DNA of 64,000 nucleotides from Halostella litorea. GTDB taxonomy: Archaea > Halobacteriota > Halobacteria > Halobacteriales > Natronoarchaeaceae. The translations under genes and the position numbers were made by a program. Numbering within the stretch: position 1 is the first letter of the stretch; every line of letters starts with the position of its first letter. The stretch lies in contig NZ_ML214300.1 of the NCBI RefSeq assembly GCF_004785955.1, positions 885,789 through 949,788 of the forward strand, read 5' to 3'. This document shows, piece after piece, positions 8,106 to 18,777 of the stretch. Below the pieces are notes generated by a model. It saw nothing but the letters and a program-made list of their open reading frames with translations. It did no database searches and was not told the origin of the DNA.

Positions 8106-9674
8106 ATGGAACGAGAAGATAGACGCGCCATCTCGAAGGAGTATTTCGGCAAGGAACGACTCGCAGAACACCACTACCGCTCGTTCAACGCCTTCCTGGG
8201 CCGCGGCATGCAGGAGGTCGTCGACGAGAAGGAGACCATCGACACGGACATCGGCGACAAGGAGGGCGAGGAGCCCGTCCACGTCGAACTGGGCGACGTC
8301 CGTGTCGTGACCCCGCGGGTGCGCGAGGCCGACGGCAGCGAGGAGCTGCTGTACCCACAGGAGGCCCGCCTGCGCAACATCACGTACGCCGCCCCGGTGT
8401 TCATGGAGATGAGCATCGTAAAGGGCGACCCCGAGGAGGGGGAGGACCGCGTGGTCGACAGCACCGAGACGAAGATCGGCCGGATGCCGGTCATGGTCGG
8501 CTCCGACAAGTGTAACATCGCCGGCTTCTCCGACGAGGAGCTCATCGAGATCGGCGAGGACCCGGCCGACCCCGGCGGCTACTTCATCGTCAACGGGAGC
8601 GAGCGGGTGCTGATGACCAGCGAGGACCTCGCGCCGAACAAGATCCTCGCGGAGTACGACACGAAGTACGGCGACGAGATCCAGGTCGCCAAGACGTTCT
8701 CCCAGCGCCGCGGGTACCGCGCGCTGGTGCTGACCGAGCGGACCCGCGACGGGCTGCTGGAGGTGTCGTTCCCGTCGGTGTCCGGCAGCATCAACTTCGT
8801 CACGCTCGTCCGGGCGCTCGGCCTGGAGTCCGACGAGGAGATCGTCCACCGCGTCTCCGACGACCCGGAGATCGTGAAGTTCATGCTGGAGAACCTGGAG
8901 GCCGCCGACGTCCAGACCGAGGAGGAGGCCATCGAGGAACTCGGCAAGCGCGTCGCCAGCGGCCAGGGGAAGAACTACCAGCTGAAACGCGCCAACTACG
9001 TCATCGACCGCTACCTCCTGCCCCATCTCCACGAGGAGGGCGTCGACGAGGAGGACGTGCGGATCAACAAGGCGTACTACCTCTGCCGGATGGCCGAGGC
9101 CTGCTTCGAGCTGGCGCTGGAGCGCCGCCAGCCCGACGACAAGGACCACTACGCCAACAAGCGGCTGAAGGTCAGCGGCGACCTGATGAAGGACCTGTTC
9201 CGGACGGCGCTGAACAAGCTCGCCCGGGACGTGAAGTACCAGCTCGAACGCGCCAACATGCGCAACCGCCAGCTCTCGGTCAACACCGTCGTCCGCTCGG
9301 ACGTGCTGACCGAGCGGCTCGAACACCCGATCGCGACGGGTAACTGGGTGGGCGGCCGCTCCGGCGTCTCGCAGCTGGTCGACCGGACGAACTTCATGGG
9401 CGTGCTGTCGCACCTCCGCCGGCTGCGTTCGCCGCTGTCCCGCTCGCAGCCCCACTTCGAGGCCCGCGACCTGCACGCGACCCAGTGGGGGCGCATCGGC
9501 CCCTCGGAGACCCCCGAGGGCCCGAACTGCGGTCTGGTGAAGAACTTCGCGCAGGCGATGGAGCTGTCACAGAACGTCGACGACGAACAGGAGCTGAAAC
9601 GGGAACTGGCGTCGATGGGTGTCGAGGGGATCCCCGGCATCGAGGGCGTCAGCCGACGGGCGGAGGGAGATTAA
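8106..9674 (+). CDS. rpoB2: DNA-directed RNA polymerase subunit B''
   Basis: A 522-residue N-terminal half of the second-largest polymerase subunit (Rpo2N), split from B' as in other haloarchaea. Recognisable parts: the protrusion/lobe start ([19 protein letters not shown]), the [17 protein letters not shown] segment, and the fork-loop end [16 protein letters not shown] near residue 465. It starts 1 bp after the rpoH stop and stops 1 bp before the B' ATG, so translation of the three is probably coupled. Confidence 0.97.
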   Translation: MEREDRRAISKEYFGKERLAEHHYRSFNAFLGRGMQEVVDEKETIDTDIGDKEGEEPVHVELGDVRVVTPRVREADGSEELLYPQEARLRNITYAAPVFMEMSIVKGDPEEGEDRVVDSTETKIGRMPVMVGSDKCNIAGFSDEELIEIGEDPADPGGYFIVNGSERVLMTSEDLAPNKILAEYDTKYGDEIQVAKTFSQRRGYRALVLTERTRDGLLEVSFPSVSGSINFVTLVRALGLESDEEIVHRVSDDPEIVKFMLENLEAADVQTEEEAIEELGKRVASGQGKNYQLKRANYVIDRYLLPHLHEEGVDEEDVRINKAYYLCRMAEACFELALERRQPDDKDHYANKRLKVSGDLMKDLFRTALNKLARDVKYQLERANMRNRQLSVNTVVRSDVLTERLEHPIATGNWVGGRSGVSQLVDRTNFMGVLSHLRRLRSPLSRSQPHFEARDLHATQWGRIGPSETPEGPNCGLVKNFAQAMELSQNVDDEQELKRELASMGVEGIPGIEGVSRRAEGD

Positions 9675-9675
9675 C

Positions 9676-11508
9676 ATGAGCCAGCAACAACAGCGAGAGG
9701 CCAAGGTGTACGTCAACGGGAGCCTGGTCGGGACCCATCCGGACCCGCACCAGCTCGCCGAACAGATCCGGGAGGCGCGCCGCCGCGGCGACGTCAGCGA
9801 GATGGTCAACGTCTCCGTGAAGGACCGCACGCGCGAGGTCATCGTCAACGCCGACGCCGGGCGGGCGCGCCGCCCGCTGCTCGTCGTCGAGGACGGCGAG
9901 ACGCTCATCTCCGACGAGGAGATCGAGGCCGTCAAGGAGGGCAGCCTCGACTTCGACGACCTCGTCGACCACGGCTACGTCGAGTTCATCGACGCCGAGG
10001 AGGAGGAGGACATCTACGTCGCGGTCGACCGCGAGGACCTCAACGCCGACCACACGCACCTGGAGATCGACCCGCAACTCATCTTCAGCATCGGCTCGGG
10101 CATGATCCCGTACCCCGAGCACAACGCCAGCCCCCGGATTACCATGGGCGCGGGGATGATCAAGCAGTCGCTGGGCCTGCCGGCGGCGAACTACCGCATC
10201 CGGCCGGACACGCGCCAGCACCTCCTGCACTACCCGCAGCTCTCGATGGTCAAGACCCAGACCACCGAGCAGATCGGCTACGACGACCGGCCCGCCGCGC
10301 AGAACTTCGTCGTCGCCGTCATGTCCTACGAGGGGTTCAACATCGAGGACGCGCTGGTGATGAACGGCGGCTCGGTCGACCGCGCGCTCGCCCGCTCGCA
10401 CTTCCTGCGGACCTACGAGGGCGAGGAACGGCGCTACCCGGGCGGTCAGGAGGACCGCTTCGAGATCCCGAGCCAGGACGTCCGCGGCGCGCGCGGCGAG
10501 GACGCGTACACGCACCTCGACGACGACGGCCTGGTCAACCCCGAGACCAAGGTCGACGAGAACAGCGTCCTGCTCGGCAAGACCAGCCCGCCCCGGTTCC
10601 TGGAGGAGCCCGACGACATGGGCGGGCTCAGCCCGCAGAAACGCCGCGAGACGAGCGTGACGATGCGCAGCGGCGAGAGCGGCGTCGTCGACACCGTGAC
10701 GCTGATGGAGGGCGAGGACGGCTCGAAGCTCTCGAAGGTGTCGGTGCGCGACGAGCGCATCCCGGAACTCGGCGACAAGTTCGCCTCCCGGCACGGCCAG
10801 AAGGGCGTCGTCGGCCACATCGCGCCCCAGGAGGACATGCCGTTCACCGAGGAGGGGCTCGTGCCGGACCTCATCCTCAACCCGCACGCGCTGCCGTCGC
10901 GGATGACGGTCGGCCACGTGCTGGAGATGATCGGCGGGAAGGTCGGCGCGCTGGAGGGCCGCCGCGTCGACGGCACCCCCTTCACCGGCGAGGACGAGGA
11001 CGAACTCCGCGACGCGCTCTCCGAGAAGGGCTTCAAGTCCAGCGGGAAGGAGATCATGTACTCCGGCGTCACCGGCGAGAAGATCGAGGCCGAGATATTC
11101 GTCGGGACGATCTTCTACCAGAAGCTGTACCACATGGTCTCGAACAAGCTGCACGCCCGCTCGCGCGGGCCGGTGCAGGTGCTCACCCGCCAGCCGACCG
11201 AGGGCCGCGCCCGCGAGGGCGGCCTCCGCGTCGGCGAGATGGAACGGGACGTGCTCATCGGGCACGGCGCGGCGATGGCGCTGAAAGAGCGGCTGCTCGA
11301 CGAGTCCGACCGCGAGTTCATCCACGTCTGTGGCAACTGCGGGATGAGCGCGGTCGAGAACGTCGAGCAACAGCGCGTCTACTGTCCGAACTGCGGCGAG
11401 GAGACGGACGTCCACGAGATAGAGATGAGCTACGCGTTCAAGCTCCTGCTAGACGAGATGAAGGCGCTCGGCATCGCGCCGCGACTTGAACTGGAGGACG
11501 CAGTCTAA
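9676..11508 (+). CDS. rpoB1: DNA-directed RNA polymerase subunit B'
   Basis: A 610-residue C-terminal half of the B subunit (Rpo2C). Seen: the [15 protein letters not shown] segment, catalytic-centre Lys/Arg region and hybrid-binding domain, and a C-terminal zinc site CGNCG...CPNCG. The ATG at 9676 follows the B'' stop after one base and gives the usual start with [14 protein letters not shown]; an in-frame upstream start within B'' was discarded. Its stop is one base before the A' start codon. Confidence 0.97.
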   Translation: MSQQQQREAKVYVNGSLVGTHPDPHQLAEQIREARRRGDVSEMVNVSVKDRTREVIVNADAGRARRPLLVVEDGETLISDEEIEAVKEGSLDFDDLVDHGYVEFIDAEEEEDIYVAVDREDLNADHTHLEIDPQLIFSIGSGMIPYPEHNASPRITMGAGMIKQSLGLPAANYRIRPDTRQHLLHYPQLSMVKTQTTEQIGYDDRPAAQNFVVAVMSYEGFNIEDALVMNGGSVDRALARSHFLRTYEGEERRYPGGQEDRFEIPSQDVRGARGEDAYTHLDDDGLVNPETKVDENSVLLGKTSPPRFLEEPDDMGGLSPQKRRETSVTMRSGESGVVDTVTLMEGEDGSKLSKVSVRDERIPELGDKFASRHGQKGVVGHIAPQEDMPFTEEGLVPDLILNPHALPSRMTVGHVLEMIGGKVGALEGRRVDGTPFTGEDEDELRDALSEKGFKSSGKEIMYSGVTGEKIEAEIFVGTIFYQKLYHMVSNKLHARSRGPVQVLTRQPTEGRAREGGLRVGEMERDVLIGHGAAMALKERLLDESDREFIHVCGNCGMSAVENVEQQRVYCPNCGEETDVHEIEMSYAFKLLLDEMKALGIAPRLELEDAV

Positions 11509-11509
11509 G

Positions 11510-14470
11510 ATGGTCCGAAACCACTCACCCAAGGAGATCGGCGAAATCAGCTTCGGGCTGATGGACCCCGAGGAGTACCGCGACATGAGCGCCACGAAGA
11601 TCATCACCGCCGACACCTACGACGACGACGGGTTCCCCATCGACATGGGGCTGATGGACCCGCGCCTCGGCGTGATAGACCCCGGGCTGGAGTGCAAGAC
11701 CTGCGGCCAGCACTCCGGCTCCTGTAACGGCCACTTCGGCCACATCGAACTGGCCGCCCCGGTCATCCACGTGGGCTTCACGAAGCTCATCCGGCGGCTG
11801 CTGCGGGGCACCTGTCGGGAGTGCTCGCGGCTCGCGCTCACCGAGGACGAGAAGGCGGAGTTCCGCGACCAGCTCCAGACCACCATCGACCTGGGCAACG
11901 ACGTCAACGACGTGACCAAGGCGGCGATCCGCCAGGCCCGCAAGAAGGACCGCTGTCCCCACTGCGGCGAGGTCCAGTTCGACATCAACCACGAGAAGCC
12001 GACCACGTACTACGAGGTCCAGCAGGTCCTCTCCAGCGAGTACCCACAGAAGATCGCCGCCGCGATGCAGGACGAGGACGCCGAGGACGTGCCGAAGAAC
12101 CCCGGCGACCTCGCCGCTGAGACCGGCATCGACCGCTCGCGCGTCAGCGAGATCCTCTCGGGCGAGTTCCGCCCGCGCAAGGAGGACCGCAAGGCCATCG
12201 AGAAGGCCCTCGACCTCGACCTCACCGAGGAGGACATGAACAAGCTGATGCCCAGCGACATCCGGGACTGGTTCGAGGCGATTCCGGACGAGGACATCGA
12301 GGTGCTTGGCATCAACCCCGAGCGCTCGCGCCCCGAGTGGATGATCCTGACCGTGCTGCCGGTGCCGCCGGTGACGGCCCGTCCCTCGATCACGCTGGAC
12401 AACGGCCAGCGCAGCGAGGACGACCTCACCCACAAGCTGGTCGACATCATCCGCATCAACCAGCGGTTCATGGAGAACCGCGAGGCCGGCGCGCCCCAGC
12501 TCATCATCGAGGACCTCTGGGAGCTGCTGCAGTACCACGTCACGACGTTCATGGACAACGAGATCAGCGGCACGCCGCCCGCCCGCCACCGGTCGGGCCG
12601 CCCGCTGAAGACGCTGTCCCAGCGCCTCAAGGGCAAGGAGGGCCGCTTCCGCGGCTCGCTGTCCGGGAAGCGCGTGAACTTCTCGGCCCGGACCGTCATC
12701 TCCCCCGACCCGACGCTGTCGCTGAACGAGGTCGGCGTCCCCGACCGCGTCGCGACGGAGATGACCCAGACGATGAACGTCAACGAGCGCAACCTCGCCG
12801 ACGCCCGGCGCTACGTCGCCAACGGGCCGGAGAGCCACCCCGGCGCGAACTACGTGCGCCGGCCCGACGGCCGCCGCCTGAAGGTGACCGAGAAGAACTG
12901 CGAGGAACTGGCCGAGAAGGTCGAGGCCGGCTGGGAGGTGAACCGCCACATGATCGACGGCGACATCATCATCTTCAACCGCCAGCCGTCGCTCCACCGG
13001 ATGTCGATCATGGCCCACGAGGTGGTCGTGATGCCGTACAAGACGTTCCGGCTGAACACGACCGTCTGCCCGCCGTACAACGCCGACTTCGACGGCGACG
13101 AGATGAACATGCACGCCCTCCAGAACGAGGAGGCCCGTGCGGAGGCCCGCGTCCTGATGCGCGTACAGGAGCAGATCCTCTCGCCGCGGTTCGGCGAGAA
13201 CATCATCGGGGCGATTCAGGACCACATCTCCGGGACGCACCTGCTGACACACACCAACCCGCACTTCAACGAGACGCAGGCGCTCGACCTGCTGCGTGCG
13301 ACCCGCATCGACGAACTGCCCGAGCCGTCCGGCACCGAGGACGACGGCACGCCGTACTGGACGGGTCGGGATATCTTCTCGGAGCTGCTCCCCGACGACC
13401 TGAACCTGGAGTTCACCAGCGAGACCGGCGACACGGTCGTCATCCAGGACGGCGCGCTCACCGAGGGGACCATCGACGAGGGCGGCGTCGGCGCGTTCGG
13501 CGGCGAGGTCGTCGACACCATCGCGAAGGTGTACGGCAAGACCCGCGCCCGCCAGTTCATCAACGAGGTCGCGTCGCTGGCGATGCGCTCGATCATGCAC
13601 TTCGGCTTCTCGATAGGCATCGACGACGAGACGGTGCCCCAGGCCGCCGAGGAGCGCATCAACGAGACCATCGCCGACGCGAACGACCGCGTCGAGGAGC
13701 TGATCGAGACCTACGAGAACGGCGACCTCGAGTCGCTGCCGGGCCGCACCGTCGACGAGACGCTGGAGATGAAGATCATGCAGACGCTCGGCCGCGCCCG
13801 CGACAACGCGGGCGACATCGCCGAGGAGCACTTCGACGACGACAACCCGGCGGTCGTGATGGCCGAGTCCGGGGCCCGCGGGTCGCTGCTGAACCTCACC
13901 CAGATGGCCGGCTGCGTCGGCCAGCAGGCGGTCCGGGGCGAGCGCATCAACCGCGGCTACGAGGACCGCACCCTCAGCCACTACAAGCCCGACGACCTGT
14001 CGGCCGACGCCCACGGCTTCGTGCAGAACTCCTACACGAACGGCCTGACCCCGCGGGAGTTCTTCTTCCACGCGATGGGCGGCCGCGAGGGGCTGGTCGA
14101 CACGGCGGTCCGGACGTCGAAGTCCGGTTACCTCCAGCGCCGGCTCATCAACGCGCTCTCGGAACTGGAGACGCAGTACGACGGCACCGTCCGGGACACC
14201 AGCGACACGATCGTCCAGTTCGAGTTCGGCGAGGACGGCACCAGCCCGGTGAAGGTGTCCTCCGGCGACGAGAACGAGATCGACGTCGACAAGATCGCCG
14301 ACCGCGTCATCGAGGCCGAGTTCGACACCGACGACGCGCTCCAGGAGTTCCTCGGCGAGAAGCGCCCGTCGACGAACCTCTCGGAGCACGCCGACTCGCG
14401 GCGCTCCGACGAGGTCCCGCCGCGCAGCGAGCCGACCGCCCCCGCGGAACCCCAGGTGAACGATGACTGA
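11510..14470 (+). CDS. rpoA1: DNA-directed RNA polymerase subunit A'
   Basis: A 986-residue N-terminal part of the largest subunit (Rpo1N), carrying the catalytic Mg-binding loop [12 protein letters not shown] at residues 524-535. The N-terminal clamp has zinc ligands C62/C65/C72 with H75, and C102/C105/C149/C152. An unusual feature is a helix-turn-helix-like insert at residues about 196-236 ([19 protein letters not shown]). The start at 11510 is set by the [16 protein letters not shown]-terminus directly after the B' stop. Its end overlaps the A'' start by 8 bp. Confidence 0.97.
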   Translation: MVRNHSPKEIGEISFGLMDPEEYRDMSATKIITADTYDDDGFPIDMGLMDPRLGVIDPGLECKTCGQHSGSCNGHFGHIELAAPVIHVGFTKLIRRLLRGTCRECSRLALTEDEKAEFRDQLQTTIDLGNDVNDVTKAAIRQARKKDRCPHCGEVQFDINHEKPTTYYEVQQVLSSEYPQKIAAAMQDEDAEDVPKNPGDLAAETGIDRSRVSEILSGEFRPRKEDRKAIEKALDLDLTEEDMNKLMPSDIRDWFEAIPDEDIEVLGINPERSRPEWMILTVLPVPPVTARPSITLDNGQRSEDDLTHKLVDIIRINQRFMENREAGAPQLIIEDLWELLQYHVTTFMDNEISGTPPARHRSGRPLKTLSQRLKGKEGRFRGSLSGKRVNFSARTVISPDPTLSLNEVGVPDRVATEMTQTMNVNERNLADARRYVANGPESHPGANYVRRPDGRRLKVTEKNCEELAEKVEAGWEVNRHMIDGDIIIFNRQPSLHRMSIMAHEVVVMPYKTFRLNTTVCPPYNADFDGDEMNMHALQNEEARAEARVLMRVQEQILSPRFGENIIGAIQDHISGTHLLTHTNPHFNETQALDLLRATRIDELPEPSGTEDDGTPYWTGRDIFSELLPDDLNLEFTSETGDTVVIQDGALTEGTIDEGGVGAFGGEVVDTIAKVYGKTRARQFINEVASLAMRSIMHFGFSIGIDDETVPQAAEERINETIADANDRVEELIETYENGDLESLPGRTVDETLEMKIMQTLGRARDNAGDIAEEHFDDDNPAVVMAESGARGSLLNLTQMAGCVGQQAVRGERINRGYEDRTLSHYKPDDLSADAHGFVQNSYTNGLTPREFFFHAMGGREGLVDTAVRTSKSGYLQRRLINALSELETQYDGTVRDTSDTIVQFEFGEDGTSPVKVSSGDENEIDVDKIADRVIEAEFDTDDALQEFLGEKRPSTNLSEHADSRRSDEVPPRSEPTAPAEPQVNDD

Positions 14471-15665
14471 GATAACCGACGACATCGAGGCCGTCGTGGA
14501 GGACACGGACCTCCCGAAGCGGCTGAAAGAGCAGGTGTACAGCACGGTCGAGGAGCGCGACGGCGTCACCGTCGAGCAGGCCGACCAGATCGCGAAGGCG
14601 GTCGAGACCCGCTACCTCGACACGCGCGTCGACCCGCTCGACCCCGTCGGCACCGTCTCCGCGCAGTCCATCGGGGAGCCCGGGACGCAGATGACGATGA
14701 ACACGTTCCACTACGCGGGCGTCGCGGAGATCGACGTGACACAGGGCCTGCCGCGGCTCATCGAGCTGGTGGACGCCCGGAAGACGCCGGACACGCCGAT
14801 GATGACGGTGTATCTGGAGGACGAGTTCGCGGCCGACCGCGAGCGCGCTCACGAGGTCGTCTGGGAGATCGAGGCGACGAAGATCCTCGCGCTGGGCGAC
14901 ATCTCGACGAACGTCGCGGACATGCGCGTCCAGATCGACCTCAACGAGGACACGCTCCAGGAGCGGTGGCCCCGGGTCGACAGCACCGAGGAGATCGCCA
15001 CGGAGATCGCCGGCATCATCGAGGACTCGCTGGGGGTCGACACGATCCAGCAGGGGACGAACGTCGAGTTCGGCCCCGAGGAGCCCAGCTACCGCGACCT
15101 GCTCCAGCTCGTCGAGGAGCTGCGTGACATCACGTTCAAGGGGATAGAGGAGGTGTCCCGCGTCGTCATCCGCAAGGAGGAGACCGACGAGGGCGAGGAG
15201 TTCATCCTCTACACCGAGGGGTCGGCGTTCGGCGACGTGCTCTCCATCGAGGGCGTCGACGCCTCCCGGACCACCTGCAACAACATCCACGAGATCTACC
15301 GCAACCTCGGCGTCGAGGCCGCCCGCGAGGCGATCATCGAGGAGACGATGGATACGCTGGAGGAGCAGGGCCTGGACGACGTGAACATCCGGCACCTGAT
15401 GCTGGTCGCCGACATCATGACCAACGAGGGGACCATCGAGTCCATCGGCCGCCACGGCATCTCCGGCTCGAAGGACTCCGTGCTGGCCCGGGCCGCGTTC
15501 GAGGTGACGGTCAACCACCTGCTCGACGCGGCGATCCACGGCGAGGTCGACGACCTCAACGGCGTCACCGAGAACGTCATCGTCGGCAAGCCGATCAAGC
15601 TCGGCACCGGCGACGTGGACCTGAAGATGGGCTCGTTCAGCCGCCAGTCCGAACAGGCCGACTGA
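14463..15665 (+). CDS. rpoA2: DNA-directed RNA polymerase subunit A''
   Basis: A 400-residue C-terminal part of the largest subunit (Rpo1C), containing the bridge-helix/trigger-loop region [20 protein letters not shown] near residues 60-80 and the C-terminal GSFSRQ ending. No intein or intron is present. A Shine-Dalgarno-like AGGTGA at 14454-14459 precedes the ATG, inside the overlap with A'. Its TGA shares a base with the next gene's ATG (15665), so the NusA-like protein is coupled to polymerase synthesis. Confidence 0.97.
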   Translation: MTEITDDIEAVVEDTDLPKRLKEQVYSTVEERDGVTVEQADQIAKAVETRYLDTRVDPLDPVGTVSAQSIGEPGTQMTMNTFHYAGVAEIDVTQGLPRLIELVDARKTPDTPMMTVYLEDEFAADRERAHEVVWEIEATKILALGDISTNVADMRVQIDLNEDTLQERWPRVDSTEEIATEIAGIIEDSLGVDTIQQGTNVEFGPEEPSYRDLLQLVEELRDITFKGIEEVSRVVIRKEETDEGEEFILYTEGSAFGDVLSIEGVDASRTTCNNIHEIYRNLGVEAAREAIIEETMDTLEEQGLDDVNIRHLMLVADIMTNEGTIESIGRHGISGSKDSVLARAAFEVTVNHLLDAAIHGEVDDLNGVTENVIVGKPIKLGTGDVDLKMGSFSRQSEQAD

Positions 15666-16099
15666 TGCCGACCCGCACCCTGACCGACGCCGCCCGCCAG
15701 TACATCGCCGCCTTCGAGACGGAGACGGGGGCGACGGCGCGGGACTGCGTCGTCCAGGAGCGCGACGGCGACGACCGCGTCGTCATCCTCGTGACGGCCG
15801 GCGAGATGGCCGAGGCGATCGGCCCGGGCGGCCAGCACGTCCGGCGCGTCGAGGAGGCGGTCGGCAGGGACGTGAAGCTGGTCGAGGACGCCGACACCGC
15901 CGAGGCGTTCGTCGCCAACGCGCTGTCGCCCGCCGCCGTCTACAACGTGACGGTGAGCGAGGACGACGAGACGGTCGCCTACGCCGAGGTCGCCGAGGAG
16001 GACACCGGCGCGGCGATCGGCGCGGACGGCGAGAACATCGCGGTGGCGCGGACGCTGGCGAAGCGCCACTACGACATCGACGACATCCAACTGGCGTAG
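15665..16099 (+). CDS. nusA: NusA-like KH-domain transcription factor
   Basis: A 144-residue archaeal NusA-type protein made only of two KH RNA-binding domains, without the S1 and N-terminal domains of bacterial NusA. Both KH GxxG-like loops are visible: AIGPGGQHVRRVEE (first domain, near residue 56) and AIGADGENIAVAR (second, near residue 118). It is presumed to bind nascent RNA during elongation or termination. Its place immediately after rpoA'' and before rpsL is the conserved archaeal order. The ATG overlaps the upstream stop by one base. Confidence 0.93.
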   Translation: MPTRTLTDAARQYIAAFETETGATARDCVVQERDGDDRVVILVTAGEMAEAIGPGGQHVRRVEEAVGRDVKLVEDADTAEAFVANALSPAAVYNVTVSEDDETVAYAEVAEEDTGAAIGADGENIAVARTLAKRHYDIDDIQLA

Positions 16100-16272
16100 C
16101 GGGCGTGCCCGCCCGAGGGGCAACAGCGGGTCGCCCTCAGACGACGCCTAACCGACGCTTTCCTCCCGAAACGCTCGCAGAACGGCTTAGTGGATCCCCG
16201 AAACGCCCTCAGATCCCGTAATCGACCCCGTTCGCGCTCCCTCAGCGCGTAACGGGCGCGACGAAAGGGGAC

Positions 16273-16280
16273 GCTTAAGT
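16273..16280 (+). promoter_or_regulatory. TATA box of rpsL-rpsG
   Basis: GCTTAAGT about 30 bp before the rpsL ATG, implying a leaderless or near-leaderless mRNA. The 207-bp spacer before rpsL, otherwise unstructured, gives rpsL-rpsG a promoter separate from the polymerase operon. Confidence 0.6.
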
Positions 16281-16306
16281 GGCTCCGTCAGCTACGGGCT
16301 GGTACT

Positions 16307-16735
16307 ATGGCAAACGGCAAGTACGCCGGGCGAAAGCTCAAGCGGGACCGCCAGAAGCGCCGGTGGTCCGACTCGGAGTACGCCCGACGCGAGCGCGGGC
16401 TCGAGGAGAAGTCCGACCCCCTCGAGGGCGCGCCGCAGGGCCGCGGCATCGTCCTGGAGAAGATCGGCATCGAGGCGAAACAGCCCAACTCCGCGATCCG
16501 GAAGTGTGTCCGGGTCCAGCTCATCAAGAACGGGAAGCAGGTCACCGCGTTCTGTCCCGGTGACGGCGCGATCTCGTTCATCGACGAGCACGACGAGGTC
16601 ACCATCGCCGGCATCGGCGGCGCGAAGGGTCGCGCGATGGGCGACATCGGTGGCGTGAACTACAAGGTCGAGAAAGTAAACGGCGTCTCGCTCATCGAAC
16701 TGGTGCGCGGGAACGCGGAGAAGCCGGTGCGATAA
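16307..16735 (+). CDS. rpsL: 30S ribosomal protein S12 (uS12)
   Basis: A 142-residue uS12, a decoding-centre protein of the small subunit. The family core [31 protein letters not shown] is clear, with the conserved PNSA loop that contacts 16S rRNA helix 44. The N-terminus [21 protein letters not shown] is archaeal. Length is normal. It is followed after 2 bp by rpsG, as in most archaea. Confidence 0.97.
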   Translation: MANGKYAGRKLKRDRQKRRWSDSEYARRERGLEEKSDPLEGAPQGRGIVLEKIGIEAKQPNSAIRKCVRVQLIKNGKQVTAFCPGDGAISFIDEHDEVTIAGIGGAKGRAMGDIGGVNYKVEKVNGVSLIELVRGNAEKPVR

Positions 16736-16737
16736 CC

Positions 16738-17355
16738 ATGGCGGCAGAAGAGGACCAGCCCGAGCCGGAGGAACCGGCGGGCACGGACGAGGAGACAGTC
16801 GGCGCGAAACTGTTCGGCCGCTGGGAGGTCACCGGCATCGAGTACGCCGACCCCTCCACCGAGCGGTACATCACGGTGACGCCGGTCGCCCACACGATGG
16901 GCCGCCACGCGTCCAAGCAGTTCCAGAAGTCCGAGATCTCGATCGTCGAGCGGCTCATCAACCGCCTGATGCAGACCGACGAGAACACGGGCAAGAAACA
17001 GCAGACGCTCAACATCGTCCGCGACGCGTTCGAGATCATCCACGAGCGGACCGACGAGAACCCCGTGCAGGTGCTCGTCACCGCCGTCGAGAACGCCGCG
17101 CCCCGGGAGGAGACCGTCCGCCTGAAGTACGGCGGGATCTCCGTCCCGAAGGCCGTCGACGTCGCGCCCCAGCGCCGCGTCGACCAGGCGCTGAAGTTCC
17201 TCGCTGAGGGCGTCTACGGCGCGTCGTTCAAGACGCCGACCGACGTCGAGGAAGCGCTGGCCGACCAGCTGCTCGGCGCGGCCAACTACGACGTCCAGAC
17301 GTACGCCATCAACCAGAAAGAGGAGAAGGAGCGCGTCGCCGCCGCAGCGCGGTAA
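16738..17355 (+). CDS. rpsG: 30S ribosomal protein S7 (uS7)
   Basis: A 205-residue uS7, a primary 16S rRNA-binding protein of the small-subunit head. It begins with an acidic extension of about 25 residues (EEDQPEPEEPAGTDEE), common in haloarchaea, then LFGRWEVTGIEYADPSTERYI and the core VLVTAVENAAPREETVRLKYGG. The C-terminus INQKEEKERVAAAAR is normal. T-rich pyrimidine sequence follows the stop. In many archaea aEF-2 comes next; here six genes intervene. Confidence 0.97.
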   Translation: MAAEEDQPEPEEPAGTDEETVGAKLFGRWEVTGIEYADPSTERYITVTPVAHTMGRHASKQFQKSEISIVERLINRLMQTDENTGKKQQTLNIVRDAFEIIHERTDENPVQVLVTAVENAAPREETVRLKYGGISVPKAVDVAPQRRVDQALKFLAEGVYGASFKTPTDVEEALADQLLGAANYDVQTYAINQKEEKERVAAAAR

Positions 17356-17365
17356 CGCCCGCAGT

Positions 17366-17384
17366 CTCTCTTCCGTTTTCTCGC
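17366..17384 (+). terminator. Possible terminator after rpsG
   Basis: CTCTCTTCCGTTTTCTC, a pyrimidine stretch with a T4 run just after the rpsG stop. Archaeal termination commonly uses such T-rich tracts. There is no hairpin, so support is modest. Confidence 0.35.
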
Positions 17385-17407
17385 CCCACCGAGCGCCGCC
17401 CGAACTG

Positions 17408-17424
17408 TTTGGTACGTTACCAAA
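17408..17424. promoter_or_regulatory. 17-bp inverted repeat upstream of MFS gene
   Basis: Perfect 7-bp arms TTTGGTA and TACCAAA separated by CGT. It lies 58 bp before the MFS start codon and 52 bp after rpsG, in the region where a promoter is expected. The size and symmetry fit an operator for a dimeric winged-helix regulator; no regulator gene is adjacent. Confidence 0.5.
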
Positions 17425-17481
17425 ACGGCGTTCAGGGAACGCTTTTTCCCCGTCCGGGAGAGGTCCCGGCCGTGACCAGTC

Positions 17482-18711
17482 GTGTGGCGTGACGCCGCCC
17501 CGCCGGTGCGAAGGTACTACGCCTACCAGGCGCTGTCGTCGGCGGGCTTTATCACCCCGATCTTCACGCTGTTCATGCTCGCCCGGGGGCTGTCCTACAG
17601 CGAGATAGCGACGCTGTCGGCGGTCGTCGCGGTGCTTGTGACGGTCGGCGAGATCCCGACCGGATACGTGGGCGATCGGGTCGGCCGCCGGAACAGCCTG
17701 GTCGCGAGCGCGGCCCTGCTGGTGTCGTCGCTGGTCGGGTTCGTGTGGGCGCGGTCGTTCCCCGCGTTCGTCCTCCTATACGCGCTGTGGGCGGTCGGGC
17801 TGACGTTCGCCTCGGGCAGCGACAGCGCGTGGCTGTACGACACGCTGGCGGCGCGCGGCGAGTCCGGCGCGTTCACGCGGGTCCGCGGACGGGGGCAGTC
17901 GGTCAGGCGCGGCGCGAGCGTCGTCACGATGATCGCCGGTGGGCTGCTGTACGCCGCCGACCCGACGGCCCCGTTCGTCGCGGCCGCGGCGGTGAACGCC
18001 CTCGGGATCCCGGTGTTGCTGTCGATGCCGCGAAACGAGGGGTACGCCGACGGGGCGGGCGACCGACTCACCGCCGCGGAGGCGGCCGGCGTGGTCCGGC
18101 GGGCGCTGACCCGGCCGGCGCTGCGCACGTTCCTCCTCTACGTCGGCCTCTTCTTCGGCGTCGTCTCGGCGTCGAACACGTACGTCCAGCCGGTGACCGT
18201 CGCCGTGCTGGAGGCTCACGTCGCCGCCCTCGGGGTCCCGGAGGAGGCGACGCTCGGCGTGCTGTACGCGGGCTTTACCGGCGTCGCCGGCGTCGCGAGC
18301 TACCACGCGGGGACGGTCGAGGACGCGCTGGGCGTCCGCCGCGCGGTGCTTTTCGTGCCGGTCGCCGTCGCCGCCGCGCTCGTCGTCCCGGCGTCGCTGT
18401 CGGCGGTCGCGCTCCCGGCGTTTTTCGCCATGCGGGCCGCCGACGCCCTGCTCCGGCCGATGGCGAGCGGCTACCTCAACGACCGCGTCGCGGGCGCGGG
18501 CCGGGCGACGGTGCTGTCGGCCGCGTCGATGGCGTACGCCGTCCTCCGGGTGCCGCTGATACTGGCCGGCGGGGTCGTCGCGGACGCCGCCGGGCCGCTG
18601 ACCGCAGTCGCCGGGTTCGGCGGGACCTTCCTCGTCGCGGCGGCGCTGCTCGGGCGCTTCGCCTCGCCCGTCGTGGCGGGGTCGCCGGGCGGCGTCGCCG
18701 AGGGGTCGTGA
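17482..18711 (+). CDS. MFS transporter
   Basis: A 409-residue membrane protein with about 12 hydrophobic segments and the MFS signature between helices 2 and 3, GYVGDRVGRRNSL (near residue 58). A second related loop lies after helix 8. It is probably a DHA1-like exporter or drug/solute antiporter of the cytoplasmic membrane; the substrate cannot be read. The start is GTG at 17482 (WRDAAPPVRRYYAYQ); no nearby ATG fits. The inverted repeat at 17408-17424 may control it. Next gene, 66 bp away, has its own TATA box. Confidence 0.82.
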   Translation: MWRDAAPPVRRYYAYQALSSAGFITPIFTLFMLARGLSYSEIATLSAVVAVLVTVGEIPTGYVGDRVGRRNSLVASAALLVSSLVGFVWARSFPAFVLLYALWAVGLTFASGSDSAWLYDTLAARGESGAFTRVRGRGQSVRRGASVVTMIAGGLLYAADPTAPFVAAAAVNALGIPVLLSMPRNEGYADGAGDRLTAAEAAGVVRRALTRPALRTFLLYVGLFFGVVSASNTYVQPVTVAVLEAHVAALGVPEEATLGVLYAGFTGVAGVASYHAGTVEDALGVRRAVLFVPVAVAAALVVPASLSAVALPAFFAMRAADALLRPMASGYLNDRVAGAGRATVLSAASMAYAVLRVPLILAGGVVADAAGPLTAVAGFGGTFLVAAALLGRFASPVVAGSPGGVAEGS

Positions 18712-18747
18712 CGGAAGGGCCGGGGGCGGCGGTTCGAGGCTGGAAAG

Positions 18748-18756
18748 TATTTAACG
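18748..18756 (+). promoter_or_regulatory. TATA box of sugar dehydrogenase gene
   Basis: GTATTTAAC centred about 26 bp before the ATG at 18778, the spacing of a leaderless haloarchaeal transcript. Confidence 0.6.
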
Positions 18757-18777
18757 CCGCTCGCCCACCGGTTCGAC

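Noticed and set aside
11525-14569. 1014-codon minus-strand open frame opposite rpoA'
   Set aside because: Antisense shadow of a highly conserved polymerase gene; the composition and lack of motifs show it is not a gene.
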